This document shows positions 26,701 to 41,700 of a DNA stretch of 64,000 nt, piece by piece. The first letter of the stretch is position 1; each line of letters opens with the position of its first letter. Position numbers and translations under genes: made by a program. The notes beneath the pieces are model-generated. The model was given only the letters and a program-made list of their open reading frames with translations, ran no database searches and was not told where the DNA came from. Source of the stretch: Musa acuminata AAA Group (Eukaryota; Streptophyta; Magnoliopsida; Zingiberales; Musaceae); contig NC_088338.1 of NCBI RefSeq assembly GCF_036884655.1, positions 1,050,001 to 1,114,000 of the forward strand, in the 5' to 3' direction.

Positions 26701-29700
26701 GCATTATGAACAAAAACATGGATTTTTAGTTTAGTTAGTCCATTATTATTTTTGTGCCATCAACTCCACAAATAGATGTTTCAAAAAAAAATTTGTTTAA
26801 AAATCTTCTATTTTTTTTTAACTAGTTTCAATGAAAGTGAGCAACAGTTGACATAACATGTATATCTGTTTTAAGAATTAGCAACTGGTAGGTTATATTG
26901 TAACATACCAAAGATGGCTGCTGATTCAAAGTTTCATTACTCAGTTGAGACACTGCTTGAATATGAAAAGGATCAACCTTTTGATGCTGAACAAGTTATG
27001 GACAAAGAGTCAACACTTAATCTTGCTTTACATCAACTTGTGGGTGACTTTGATAGAGAATCAAACTTATCTTTAAGCCGCTTCTTCTGTACACGGTCTG
27101 CTCCAGTGATATCAACTGGCTCTCTAAAGCTTGATCTGGCTCTTGGGATTGGAGGACTGCCAAAGGTGATCATAATTTTGATAAATTTTGTACTTCATCT
27201 ATTGTTTTTCAGTTACATTTTTAAGACCTACATATTGGAGGCTTTGTAAGTAGTTTTAAATTTAAAATAACCAATATGTTATGTTGGATGCTTAGGGAAA
27301 TGATATTGTTTATTAATTTTCTGCATTGTAGAATTACAAGTTCTAGCATAGGTGCTTAAGAGTCGAAGAGATAAGTGAAATTTGTTAAATCATGCTATTG
27401 AAAGATAATTGTTAGACTAGTGATGCTTTATGAATATGAGTGTTGGGTGGTTAAGAAACTTGTTCAAAAAGTTTGTATGGTTGAGATGAGAATGTTGAGG
27501 TGGATATATCGGGTTTTTGTAACAAAAAATAAATATTTTCATTCGTCAATTATTAGGTGTAGTTCTAATAAAGGATAGAATGATGACGAATCGTTTGAGA
27601 TCATATATGCATTTGCCAAGGAGGCCTATAGATATATAATTGAAAGAGGTATGATAATTAGTAGTAGTGGTGCAAAGAGAAATAACTGATGACCTAAGAA
27701 GACACAATAAGCAAAGATTTAAATATTGTTAGTCTAACCGAGGAGATTTTTATGTAGTATGTACAGAGTTCAATGGTGGCAAAAGATTCATGTTACTTGC
27801 TCTAAATAGTTGGAATATTATGACCTGTTGTTGTTATTATTATATTCATATAACATTCAGTAGTTGAAACTTCACCTCCAATATCTGAGACAATTTTAAC
27901 TTGATGGTTATGAATCTCAACTTATATGCACCAAAACATAACCCAGGTGCTTCTGTTGTTGTTGTTCCAAAGAAGACACCCTTTTGCATCCTTTTGTAAG
28001 ATTATTTTTAGCTTTCTTTAAAGTCTTTCTTGTTGCCATTGATAAATATACTTGATATGCTTACTGACATCTCTGTGGTTTGATATATGTACTGTAGTTG
28101 TAAAGCAAAAATTGGTCTCTTGCATGTATTATTAATCTTGTTTTGCTTGTCTAATTAGGTTTCATTCCCATGGAGCCATTTATTTAGGATTAATGTTTCA
28201 TCCTGAATGAAGCGATGTCTGGCTTCCACTATGCAGAAGATCTGAATCAAATAATTCTGTGTAGCCTCATCTTGTATTTTCCTTACTAGTATTCTTCACT
28301 AGTTATTGCACAATTTTATGCATTTCTTCCAATTTCTGTTACCAAGCGTAGAATGACATCTCATCTTTTCAACCAACTCCTTTGTATTGATTGTTGTTAA
28401 TATTTTATGAAACAGTCCCATTTAATTGAATGATGAATATGCACGTGCCTCCTCTAGTCACTTTGCAAGTCCTATCCATTTGTCATGAAAATAGGAAATA
28501 ACTGGAATTGTTATATTTGATACATACTGGCATATCGGTGTTGTGCTAATGCATAGTAGACATCAGCATGATTGTGTCATGAACCTAATCGTGGTTTTAA
28601 AAGTTTGGCAGTGTCAATATGGTTTAGAAAAAAATTGGGTTACTCATGGTTGCAGCTCGGGGATCATTGGGAATGGTCAAATCAGCATATGGTGCTGAAC
28701 TGTACTATCAATTAAAATATTTTACCTATTTTTAGGCTAATAATTTTTTGTATTATATCTATACATAACGTGGTGCATATTATGTAAGTGCACATGCTTT
28801 CGTCATTTGGGGGGTGAAATTATGCTTTAGATTGTTCTTTACCTCAGGCTATATTTGTCTTTGGTGATTTTAATTTTCTTGTGCCTTTGTGTTTTTCTTC
28901 ATTGTTTAATATTCTTGATCATTTTGTTCTGTTTTTCCAGAAAGCATTCTTATGATGAGCTGTTCCTGATTTTATGCAGTTGATCCTCTCTGATTCCTAT
29001 CTTACTCTCTCTGTGCCTCTTGACATCAAACACAATGGTTCAAAACTTCAAATCATGTACTGCAGTTTTGACCAAAATGGTCTGGTACAATCTACTTGGT
29101 TCACAAACCAAGTCCATTTCGGCCGAAATCAGGCCGGTATAAGGCATACCAGGTAGTACACCTTGGATACTGGATGGTACAGTCAAATTTTGACCATTGC
29201 AAGCTGGTCAAATTTGAGTCCAAATTTGACATTGGCTGCTTTTTTGCTGATTATTTAAGTCACTCCTGGCTGCCTCCTCTCCCCCACTCTTTCACTCTCT
29301 TTCTCACTCTCACTCACTCTTATCTCTCTTGATTTTTGCCTAAATATGGTTAAGCTCAGTAATTACCTTGTAAAACTATTACGAAAGGTTCAATTGGATA
29401 AGAGGGAGTCAATCTTTTAAACTGGTCTAAAATTTGGTACAAATTTGACGTTTGCTACCTTTGGGGGCTTATTTAAGTTCCTCTTGGCTGCCTCCTATCC
29501 CCTTCACTCTCACTCACCTCTCCTCTGTTGGTTTTTTTCCTAAACATGGTTAAGATTGTTAATTGCCTTGTAAAACTGTTAGGAAGGTTCAATTGGATAA
29601 GAGGGATTCAATCTTTTAATCTGGTCTCACTTCTCTTCAAATCAAGGTAATATTACAATCTAATCTTTAAGTCAATTTCATTTAATTAGCTTGAAGACAA

Positions 29701-32700
29701 TGAATTTTTTCTGCATGATTAGGCATTTAAGAACTAATTAAGGGTTCCTTGTTCCACGTGTATCTAATTAAGGCCTAACTAGACCATGTTATGTTAATTG
29801 AGTTAAGGGTTTATTGTTTCTTGGTCACCTAGCACAATATATGGTTTAACCATTTAGATAAAATCATAATAGGATTTTGAATTTATGGATACGATCGAAT
29901 GTTTCTTTGTAGGAAAATGGACCCAAAGCAAGGATCTTATAAATTGTCATTTGAGCATGTCATTATTGACAATGTGTCCATTGTGACCATATCAATTTGG
30001 GTGGAGCAATACTCATTTGACTACCTTCGATTCTTAGCCACCAAGCAATGCAGTTTTGTATTCTATTGTTTTATAGCTTAGATCTAATTTGATTGTATAT
30101 TTTAGAAAATAGGTGAAAGAACCCAGAAATGGGGTTATCTATAATTTATGGCTGATTTTTCTGCTGAATATTTAAAATACTGGCAAGTATTGATTTACCA
30201 ATATTTACATTTTCTTTATTATTATTTAATTTGATTGTATAGACCAATAAAACAAGTGAAAGAACCAAGAAATGAGTTTCTTTTTTTCTTCTAATTTTCA
30301 GCTGAATTTTTAAAATAGCAGTGGTACTGGTATCATTCAGTACTTCCGGTTTGGCCTAGGACCGGTATGGGATCCTGGTACTAAATTGCAATCCTTAGTT
30401 CAAATTTTCTGTTTCAATTTTTCTTGGTTTAAGATACTAATGTGTGCTAGGTTTGGTTAGTTTAGAATCTTTTTATTGTTTTCTAACTTATAGTACCTGA
30501 TTTTTTCCTTTTTAAAAATAATTGGAGATAGTTAATTTTGCTAAGGTTCAGAATTTAATATGATTATCCCAAATAAACGATCTATAAATCTCTTAAAAGT
30601 ATTTTCGTCATATTTTGAATATGTTGTATGGATGGGAGAAGCTGGACTCAAGCATTCGTATATTTGTGGTTCTTTCCCATCCAGACATTCATATGAATGC
30701 TTTAAAAACTGACCAGAATGGTCTGTTGCCTGGTATATATTGGTTTGACCAAGAACAAGCACTCGAACATAGCAATTATGCCTAGTCTAGTTCAAAATTA
30801 GTTTTTTTAGAACAACTATATTTTTATTTTGTTAATTTTTATTAGTTCTAAAATATAGTTTTTTTAGAACAACTATATTTTTATTTTGTTAATTTTCCAC
30901 CCTCCCCCCCCCCCGGTAACCTCTGCTGTCTCATCATTGCTGCCAACTGCCTCGTACCATCTATTGCCTCATCATTTTGGTGCTTCTCTGCCTTACCTAC
31001 TCTGCTCCACCCCCTTCCTTCTCCTTGCTGTCTCCCTCTTTCTCTTTGGTCCTTGCTGACCTGTATGCTGATGTAGTGTGTTGGTACATATCAAGTGCCT
31101 ACCATATTTGTCTAGCTAGGGATTGGCATGGGGCTCAGACTGAGACTTTAATTATTGATTTATATCTAAGCAATACAATCATGTACGCTATGGTTTCTAC
31201 AGTTCTAATGATAAGAGCCTTTTCTTTGTGCTCATGCTACTTTGACTCATTGATTTATGCATGAATCCATTATTATGTATTTTTTTTGAGAACTTAGTTA
31301 CTGCAGGAAGAACCTAATGCTTGCATTTACTTGTCTATATCCGGACCACTATGGGGCTCACACCAATGCTTCAGTCCTTGCTTTATATCAGAGCCAGACA
31401 ACCGTTTAGGCTATTGTTTCCACATTTCTGATGACAGGAGCCTTTTCTGTGTGCTCTTGCTACTTTGACATTTCGTTTTATGCATAAATTCTTTGTCAAG
31501 TAAATTCTTTGGAAATTTGGTTACGGCAGGAAGCACTTAATGCTTGCATTTAAATCAGCATGTATAGTTTGGACAATACTCTTTGAATTAGTATGCGCTT
31601 GGTGATATTTAGTTGGTCAGATATTAAAACATCAACATGATAACAATGTGAAAAATGCTTGAACAACAAAATCCCATTAATCTATGAATAGAGAGAAAAG
31701 TGTATCTTAGCTTTGGGCAAAAAAGGCATCTTTCTCCCAAGTCAGTCACTAAATAGACTGAGATGAAAAAACAGGCTTCAGATTAAGAAAAAAACGGCCA
31801 GGAGAACTGAAGGAATGAAGAGAGAGTATGGAGAATGGGTCAGAACCAAGAGAAGAGAGCTTTCTGGGTCTGGCATGGGGAAGTACCTTGCGGAATATTT
31901 CCTCATTTTGGTGTTAACTTGTCAATCTATCTTTTGGTATCATTATATTTCCTCATCTTGAGCTGCCTTAATCATATTTATATTAATGTATGTTTGTTAA
32001 TTTCCAGGGTAGAATGGTTGAGATATTTGGGAAAGAAGCATCTGGGAAAACAACTCTTGCCCTTCACATTATAAAGGAAGCTCAAAAGCTTGGAGGTTTT
32101 TTGTTTTCTAACTTCATATAAATTAGACCATTCAAAATCACTATAAATGTCAATGAAGCTAATCCTGGTGTTTTTTTTCCTTTGCTTTCTTATTTTTTTG
32201 GGTCTATGAAAATGCATTCTACTGTATCAACATGAGCTATGTGAGTACATAAATTTGTCATTCTATACTTCATAGTCTCATTTTAGCTTAAGGATCTCAT
32301 TAAGGATAGTGGTCCTTCATTATATCTGCATATTTATGGTCAATTGTTTTACTAACTGGACTCAAGCTGGTTGCTGGATTTTCATTTTACTGTTGGTTTT
32401 CCAGTTCAGCTAAAATAATAAAAGCAGCCATATTGTTGGGTTTTCAAATTACTTGATATTATCAATATCAAGGACTCAAATACCAGTTCAATATTGATTT
32501 CCTCATGTCAGATTGGCATGGTATCGAGATGTTGAGCGGTATGCTAAGCTATATTGTCCTGTATTGATGAATAAAATAATAGAAAAATTAAAAAAAGTGT
32601 GGTCTATAGAGTTGTATCGAGATGTGCCAATAATTGGTTGGTATGCATCAGTCTCGCTAGTAGTAAGTTCAAAATTTTGGTCAAGTGTTGATATTGGTTG

Positions 32701-35700
32701 GCGGCCCGACATATGGACTTATCTGCTAACACTCCAAGAGAAAGGGTGAGAGAAGAGGCGTGGTGGCAAGGTGGTTGTGAGGAGGAATTAGTGGAGGGGA
32801 GAAAGAAATGAAGGGAGAAAGAGAGGGAGAGAGAGAGACTAATAGAGTAACATGGGTGGAAAAGTAAAAAAGGCCAATTGTCAAAGGGAAAAAAGGATAA
32901 CGGTGTCATTTTTTGGTTGGATTGGAAATACTGATTGGTATAAACTGGTCTGACCGATCTTTTTTAATCCTTCTAGGAAGTTCAAACAATGATCAATATT
33001 GAATTATTTTCTTTATATTGCATGCAGTGATTATAATAGGCGCTCGGGCGCTCGCCTAGGCACTTGGGTGAGGTGAGGTGAGGCCCGAGCGCCTCGCTTC
33101 ATTTCCAGGTGGCGCACTTCAAAGAGGCACCGCCTGAGCGCTCGCCCGAGCCCAGGCGCCGAGCGCTTCGGGCGAGCGCCTGGGTTACACCAGGCGACCG
33201 AACCAAATTTTTAGGTTTGGTTGGTCTGCGGTGCTTTAGTTGATTCAATCGAAGTAACTAAATCACCGATATCAGGCTCCCTCTCGCGATTTCCCTGACT
33301 TCTCTAACCCTAACACTCGCGATTTTGCCGCCGAGATTTCTTCTCCATTGTCGTTGCTCTCTGCTGCCGTTGCCACTATCGATGCTCGTCGCTACTGTCA
33401 CTACTTGCTGTTGCCTCAATTGCTGCTCGTAGATTGTTCGTCGCTGCCACAATCGCTGCTGTCGTTGCTCGTCGTTGCTGTTGCCGCTCCCGTTACCACT
33501 CGTAGCTCCCACTCCCACTCTCGCTATCGCTCGCCGCTGTCGCTGTCGCTCTTGCTCCCGCTCTAGCTACTGCTGTTGTTGCTTCAGCAGCCTCGGTCTT
33601 CTCACACTCTTCTCATTATACTGTTAACAGTATACTGCTAACTGTATACTAATAATAGTATTTTTATTTATTAGATTAATTATATATTATTTTGATTTTA
33701 ATACTATTAATTTTTATTTATTTAAAATTATTCTTAGATTTCAGAATAAATGACAAGTGTACAAAGCAACTCAATAGATTTGATGTAAAATTTTATTGTT
33801 TTGATTTTTGAGACTTCTTATTAATGTGACATTGTGATTTTGTATCCGATTTTTTTAATTTAATAACATATTTTTTTTATTTAAATAATTATATTTATTA
33901 ATTATATTATATATTTATATATTTTAACGTCTCGTTTCGCTCGGGTGAGCGTCTAGCGCCTCGGGCATTTTTGGACCTTAGCGCCTAGCGCTTTTTAAAT
34001 CACTGGTTGCATGAGAACAAGCTTAATAGAGTTGATGGGGTTACTTTTGATAAAAAGCAAATAAATAACCAACCTATTGTTGGTAGATCAACAGGCTTCT
34101 TTGCTCAAGGGAAGAAGGATTCCTCCAAGAGAAGTTAGAGAAGAAACGAGAGTAAAGAGCAAAGTGAAAAAGTGAAAAATGGAACGAAAGAGAGAGAGAA
34201 ATTGTAAAGAGAATGTTAGTTTTAATATGCTTTTAGGACTTACAAGACTGAAGACTCTTACCTTCCTCCTATTCTTATATAAGGTAGGACCAAATTAGGG
34301 CTTACATTCATAGAAGTTGAGGATGGAGGATTAGTGCCACATCCCCACAAAATGTCTTTGTCATAGATTGCTATAACTATTAAGTTATGAGTCTATCTAC
34401 AAAAATAATCATCCTAACCCACACTATACCCGTACTAGGACATTTGGATTCTGAATAGACTCTAATTAGACTCAAGGCATCTTCTAAAAGTATCCTTGAA
34501 ATTACTGACAAGAATACATATAAATTTTTAGTTCTGGTAGGACTTGGAAATTCATGCCAAAGGAGGTCAGTTCCACCAAGAATGAGAGCAACCTGATGGG
34601 TCTTGACACAAGTGGATTTGGGATGGTCTGACTTGGCCTCAATGCAGCTCAGTGTTGTCCAAACAGAAAGGTAATGCTGCCACTGCCACATCATGTAAGG
34701 TTCAATTTCCATCAATTCAGGAACATAACTATCCAGGATAACAAAGATCACCTTGTAATAAGGTACTGACTAGATGATAAAATCCAATAATAGACTCACC
34801 CAAGTTATGTGGGGTATAGTAAAGAACAGGGTCTTCCGAATTTTAATTATTAGGTGTTAGATTCCGTGGAGTCCAGGTTGAATCTTGACTTTATAATGGT
34901 GCTATCTGTACTGAGGTAGAGGTCTTTTGGTTGTCCTAACGGAATATGAAAATGATGTCATTGTCATGAGTAAAATCATGATTCGCAGACCACTTCTCAA
35001 AATTGACTCCAGAATCTTGAAGAAAATTTTATCACGATGTTTTGATGTTAAATAAGTACAATAGCATCTTGAGCTGATTTGACGTAGTTAGGCAGGATCT
35101 GAAGTATGAATCATTACTATTTATGTTATATGACATCAATGGATGCTATTTCAGTTGCTGGACGCATGCTAATCCATTGCATGATTGGTATGGTTTCGGT
35201 CAGTGTCAACATATGGTATGCCAGCACATGCCGTGGTACCAAGAAGAGGGCAGTGGAGGAGGCAGCAGCAGAGGAAGAGGAGAAAAGGTAAAAGATGAGG
35301 ATGAGAAGTACCAGAGATGAGGCGAGCAGTCGGTGAGCGACGGAGAGCAGAGCAGAGAATGGTAGTGGCAGTGGGTTGGAGTCCCCTCTCAAGTCCTAAG
35401 AGATCCCTGCTGCAGCCTTAAAAGTAAAAGAAAAAAAAAGATCAACTGCCGCCAAAAGAAAAAGTGAAAAACTATTCTGGACAGTTTGAAATGGGGTGGT
35501 CCGTGCTTGGAACCATAAATACCGCTTGCTATGGACCAGTCCAGGTGAAATTGAGTTCCTTGTGCAACATCAATAAATAATATGATAAAAAATAGGACAA
35601 ATGGATTTGCAGCATGCAAAGCAGAAAATGAGGTAAGTAAAAAAAATGGTCTTTTGTACATAAAACATCTTCTAAGAGTCTAATTGCATGTTTGCTCCCT

Positions 35701-38700
35701 CAAAAAGTGTCAAATTATCATGGTGCACATGTAAAATTGGTTTCTTTATGTGATAATTCCTACAAATATCATGACATGTCAGAAGTTGTTCATTATCATA
35801 TGTAACATCATATTTTATCCCTATGCAAGGATACCCTACTAATTTTTTTGATGGCCACATGTTCAATTTATAAATACGAAAACATTATGAAAAATTTAGA
35901 GGGACTTTATGGGAAAGTTAAATTTGGATGTCTCAATGGTCTATTATATTGTTAGGTTAAACAGGGATTTTACATGTCAGCTGGGCCATTTGTGCAAAGA
36001 ATTTAAATAAATTTAGGGTATTAAGATACTTTGACACTTTGATGTAGAAGATTTGTGATTTGACAATCTAGATGGCCATATGTGCAAAGGACATTTATAA
36101 TATAACCAAGGAACTAATTTATGATAATCTAGACTTGCTTCTGTTTCAGGATCTCACATGCAGATTTTGTTGACACTAAGCTTGGAGCCTTGAGGGAAGA
36201 TGAATGTATGAAACTTATTGTCTCATCAACTTCTACATCAATCTCATTGGAAGAAAAAGAAAAGAAAGTGTTCCTATATATAAATCAGGACTGTTATTTC
36301 ATGAAAATTCAGTATGAGAAAGGACTGAGTTTCTGGAAAGCTGACTATTCTTTATGGTGACTGGAGTTGTTTCTTGATTCTCACACATAAGAGATCTTTG
36401 TAGATAGGTGCCCGATCCAGAGAATCCTCTTTTCAGCCAATGTTTGTAGACAGGTCCCTCTCTTTGTAGATAGGGACCTCTCAAATGAATTGCTGTTGAA
36501 TCATAATCGGGTAGATTATACCATTGGCATCTCTAGTCAAATGCATAAGTTTTTCCAGCTTTATATTCCTTGCTCAGTGACTTTTGTCCAGTGACATCTT
36601 TCATCCGTAAGCTCGCTACTTAAGTTTGATAATCCTTGTCAATCGAGACTTTTTGAATCAGCAGTATTATTCATTGGTTCCTCAGATGGGCACCTAAATA
36701 TGAATGTAGTAATTATTTTTTTGTCCTATGTGGTCTAAAACAATGTATGTAATACCGTACTGTACCGGTGTTTAGAGGTTGGCTCGGTACGGTATGGTAT
36801 CGGCGTACCGAGCGGTACCCCAGGGTGTACCGAACAGTTTTATATATTTTCTTTCTTTGCTGTAGCACTGTAGCACTGCTACAGTGTAATACTGTAGCAA
36901 TGTAGCACGTTCCATTCGGTACCGGACGGTCCGCGTACCGGTATGCTGTCGGACCGGTATATACTGCCCGTACCGGGTGGTACCATTCGGTACTGCATAC
37001 CATGGTCTAAAATTGAATTTGGCTCTCATCATTCAACTTTCCTAATATTAAAATCCTGGAACAATTTATGAAACCTTACTAGAGGAATACTGATTAGTTT
37101 GATGTACCAGCATGAATTTAGTCATTTGCCTTCACGACTCTTAGGAACTAATGCTTTCAACTACAGCTTTGTTTTCTAATTGGTTCTTCTCTCTTTCTCG
37201 TCAAGTGACTGAAGAAACAAAACCATCCTAAAAAGACTAGCTGCAACTGTTATCTCAATGCTATTTTATCATCCATCTTTCTCAACACTTCTATCTCTTT
37301 TGTAGCCACTAATTTCTATCTTTTTTCATGTGCTTCAATATCACCATCATAACTTCCAATTTGGTAACTTTGGAAGCTTGTTGCTCCATTTTGCTTAATT
37401 GTGCCTTATACAAAGTGTTATCCTTTTTTTCTTTTTCCGTCAAGACTTTTGGTTGGAGTTGAACACTACACAGAAGAAAGAACAGAATGAGTTCTTTGTT
37501 AAGCTTTTTATATCCAATTGCTATCGACTTTCTTACTCTTGGGCCTAATTGCTTTTGTGCTTCCTTTAGGAGAATTCAGAATGCATTTAACCATAATATC
37601 ACTTATACTTTCTTGTCTGTTTACATTATTGCCAAATTTTGCAGGTTGTTGTGCTTATCTTGATCCAGAGAATGCCATGAATCCCTCTTTGGCAGAAACC
37701 ATGGGTGTAAATACCAACAATCTTCTAATTTCAAGAGTTGATTGTGCTGAAAAAACATTGAGTATCTTGAATACTCTTGTCAGAAGTGGATTTGTGGATG
37801 TTATTGTTGTCGACAGCGTACGTAACTACTGCTTTACAGACATTTCACTATCCATTTACATAGAGGAATTTTTTTCCATATTCTTCTATACAATTACTCT
37901 TAGAGATAGCTTCTGGTTGTTTATTTCTTATGTCTCTTCTCCCATCTGTGTTATTGTTCAATGCACTTATTCTTTACACTCATTTGGTTGAGTATCAGCA
38001 TACGTTGAATAGAGATAGAGATAATCAGAATCAACTAAGCTAAGTTGATTGCATGACTTATTAACTCTGCTCTCATCACTTATTTCCACTCCTTGGATGC
38101 AAAAGCATGTCATGTTTTTCCCAAAAATGGCCCATCACCTCTCATAGATAACATTATTTTGACCCTAGGAATTTTTTAAGCTGTATATTGTGGGAACAAG
38201 GTACCTATACTGTTGGAATGGATATTGAATTCAAACTGATTAGTGATAATGAAATCCATCTTGAAATATGCAATGACCAGTTGGACTTCATGAGACCAAC
38301 TTGCATCTGGCCAATGTGATAATTTTTTGACAAAATAAACCGCAGCATTTGCCGTCTGAGCAATTTACATACTTATAATTGTACCTAAAGATATGTTTTA
38401 CTCAATTCTTACATAGGTTCACCAGTGCATGCATGATTAGATGCTCAATATGAATCCTTTTGGGAACCAGTATGTGTGCAATACTATTTAAGTGGAACTC
38501 TGCCATGGGAAAATTGATGAAACTATATATATATATATATATATATATGTACATATACATATGTATATGTACATATACATATACATATGTACATATACAT
38601 ATATATATATGATGGCACCTCTTATAATTTAAAAGAATGACGTATTATTACTTTCTGATGATGTAATGAAATAATAAAATTTTAACCTAATGGTGATATC

Positions 38701-41700
38701 TCAATTCCAAGAATGATCACTTTCTATTCATATGGCTTGATAGATCTCAACAATAGCTAATTGTTATTTGTCACCTTCTTGAGTATGCTTAAATCAAACT
38801 GATTAAATGGTCTCTTGATTGTGATTGTTGTGGATGCCATAGGTGGCAGCCCTTGTTCCTGGGTGTGAACTTGATGGTGTGACAGATATTTATCCCCGAA
38901 AGGTACAGTCGAGGTTGATGACACAAGCTCTTCGAAAAATTCATTACTCATTGTGTCGGTCACAAACTATCATCATTTTTGTTAATCAGGTAATAAGCTC
39001 TTCTCCCAGCAGTGCACCAATAAAAGAAAATTGCTTGATAGCCCTATTAGCATTGTATGATTGGATAAAATTAAACTTGCTTTATATGCATATTGCATAT
39101 ACTTTTTGTATCAGTGACATTTTTGAAATCAATTTGGCAATTCTGACTCTTCTCTTGGAGGAATGTTTTTTCTAGATATGTAAGATGAACAGTATATTAG
39201 AAACAAGAATATGTTACAGATTTGAGTTTTAACTACAATATCTATTCAAGTACTATCTCAAATGATACTGGTAAATTACTTATTCTGTTAATTTTACTCG
39301 AAATTAGGTGATTGTTTCTATATCTTGTGTAGCATTTCAACATAACAAATATTTCATTAAAAAAAAAGTGTACAAATAACCTTAAGGGAAATAAAAGAAT
39401 GTTAGGACTCTAGCTTGGAGAGTCCTAATTGAGAGGGACATTCATGTAAAATCTACCTAAGCCGACCCCTATTAAAGAGGTGAAGAGGCCGGCTAGAGTT
39501 AGGAGGTTGTTTCTTAGAGAAGAATTAGGAGTTGTAAAGGAATATGAGTCTTGAGTAGGAGTCCTATTAGGAGTTGGTTAGAAGTAGGAGTCTTGAGTAT
39601 GAGTCATATTAGGAGTTAGGGTTTAGAAGCCCTATAAATAGTCATGTATTCCTCCTCTTTTCATAAGCAATGGATGAATCTTTTTTGTAGCCTTTGAACA
39701 GCAACTTGGAGGGAGGAACCCCTATAGAGTTCCAAGGAGGCCGATCCCCTAAAGAGATCAACCCCAAGTTTAGAATCTGCAAGGGTTCTAACAAAGAACC
39801 TAATTTGGAATCTAAACCTGGTATTTTATTATAAAGTTACACAAATTCTGTTGGTTATTCCAAGTAGGTTTTAGTTTCCTATAAATATCCTATTGATTTC
39901 CTTTCCCTTAGAATTAATTATAATCGACCCTTGAAAATTTTGTAGAACCAGAATAACCATTTTTAACTATATTTGAAGATGTTGCAATCAAGGATTCAAG
40001 TTTCCTTGGCTAGATCCAAATGGTCTGGTATATACTAGCATATGCTGACACACAGTATGTCAGCATAGTTGTTGGCATGGACGAAAGAGATGGGGAAAGA
40101 AGAAGGGAGGAGGAGGAGCTAAAGTAGGAGGAAGAGAAGGTGGAGTGTCATTGATGAAGGAAGCAGCGGTGGCATGAGGCAACAGGCATCAGTGTTTAGG
40201 TACCAGCAACCAGTGGTGAGGCAGTCGGCAGTATGGTGAGAGAGAATTGAACGTGGGAGGAAAATAACCTAAAAGAAGACAGCTGTTGCTGTCAAGTCAA
40301 GAAAAAGAAAGCTAAACTTTATTTTGAACCTGACCATGTGAAATTGTCCAGTCTAGGTACCGGTTCCTAGTCGGACTGATAAATATCAGGCTGTGCAGAT
40401 TGGTTTACCTGGTTTTTAAAATTGTGGTTGCAATTATTCAATGCGTACTAGATTTGATGTTGATGCAATCCTGAATCTACCCTGCGCAGTAGTCATAGGT
40501 ACTGCTTAAGTCTTATAAGAAGCTATTTCCGGTCCTTTATTTATTTGGGAGCTATTTCCGGTCCTTTGAGTATTGGAATTGGAGTTATTAGAAGTTGTTA
40601 GATATTGTTGAAGCTATTTCCCTCTGTGCAATTGTTGTGCGATGTTATCGCTGTTGTCAAGCGATGGCACTGCCGCTATCGCTATCTGCCATCTTTCTTC
40701 TTCTTCCTCCTCCAATGCTTGCTTTTCTTTGTTCTTTTTCCTCCTCTTCCTTCACCGCCTCTCCCCTACTATCCTCCTCTACCTCCTCTTTCCTTTGCTT
40801 CGCCATCTCCTCTTCTACCTTCCTCTTCTCCTTTATTTTCAAAATCGATACCGACTGGTGCATAGTAGTCTGACCACATCACCGAAGTAAATTCGATACC
40901 AAAAACAATAATAATTCATCATAAGGATGTCATATTCTTCATCCTTAGGCTATGATACTACATATAACATCAATGAGCCATCAACTATTTGGGTTAGTTA
41001 TTTGGATCTTTCTTGTCGTTAAACTTTATCAAGGGCAATAGCATTATTCAAATCTTTCGTTATGAATTATTTTTTTTCTTATGAAGTTTATTGTCTTCAT
41101 CAACTTTTTATTGCTTTGTTAATCCTAATGGACACATGTAAATAAATAATGTCCTTAATAAATAATATTCTTTATTTGTTTTTTGGTGACTTCATATGCA
41201 TCTTATATCGATAGCAATTATTTTTTAAAATCCTATCAGTTTGATCCATAAGGTTTTATGTAAATCTAAGATATATAATTATAGGATAGCATTGTATGTG
41301 AGGTTTTTGTTGATGAGGGGTTTGGGGAGAGTTATTGATATACCGCATAACTAGATGGTAGTATTAGAGAATGAGATTACCGTAATAAATAATAATAATC
41401 TCAAGTTTCAAGCTATCAAGTTTTAAGATGTGTAGCTCCAGGACAAAGAGACCATGCTCCAAGTCAAATCATCAAGCTTTTAGGCAATTATATCCCTAGG
41501 CACGATCAATGTTGTTTTATAACTTATGGTCTTTTAATGTGTTTTGGAACTTGTGTTATTAATTAGCCTTGGTGAGAGTTAAAGTAATTAACTGCGGTAG
41601 GTGGTAGTCATCTATAAAAGGAGGGGGGAGGAGAGTTTGATGGATAACATCTTGAATCTGTTGTGAATCCTTGTATTTGAACTCTTAGCTCTTAGCAAGG

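Noticed and set aside
34380..34751. 123-codon minus-strand frame as a gene or Gag
   Set aside because: No zinc knuckle, protease or reverse-transcriptase motif and no flanking exon signals. Kept only as part of a low-confidence retroelement segment.
38524..38612. Regularly spaced short repeats as a possible CRISPR-like array
   Set aside because: It is a simple TA/ACATAT microsatellite with no distinct spacers, in a plant nuclear intron.
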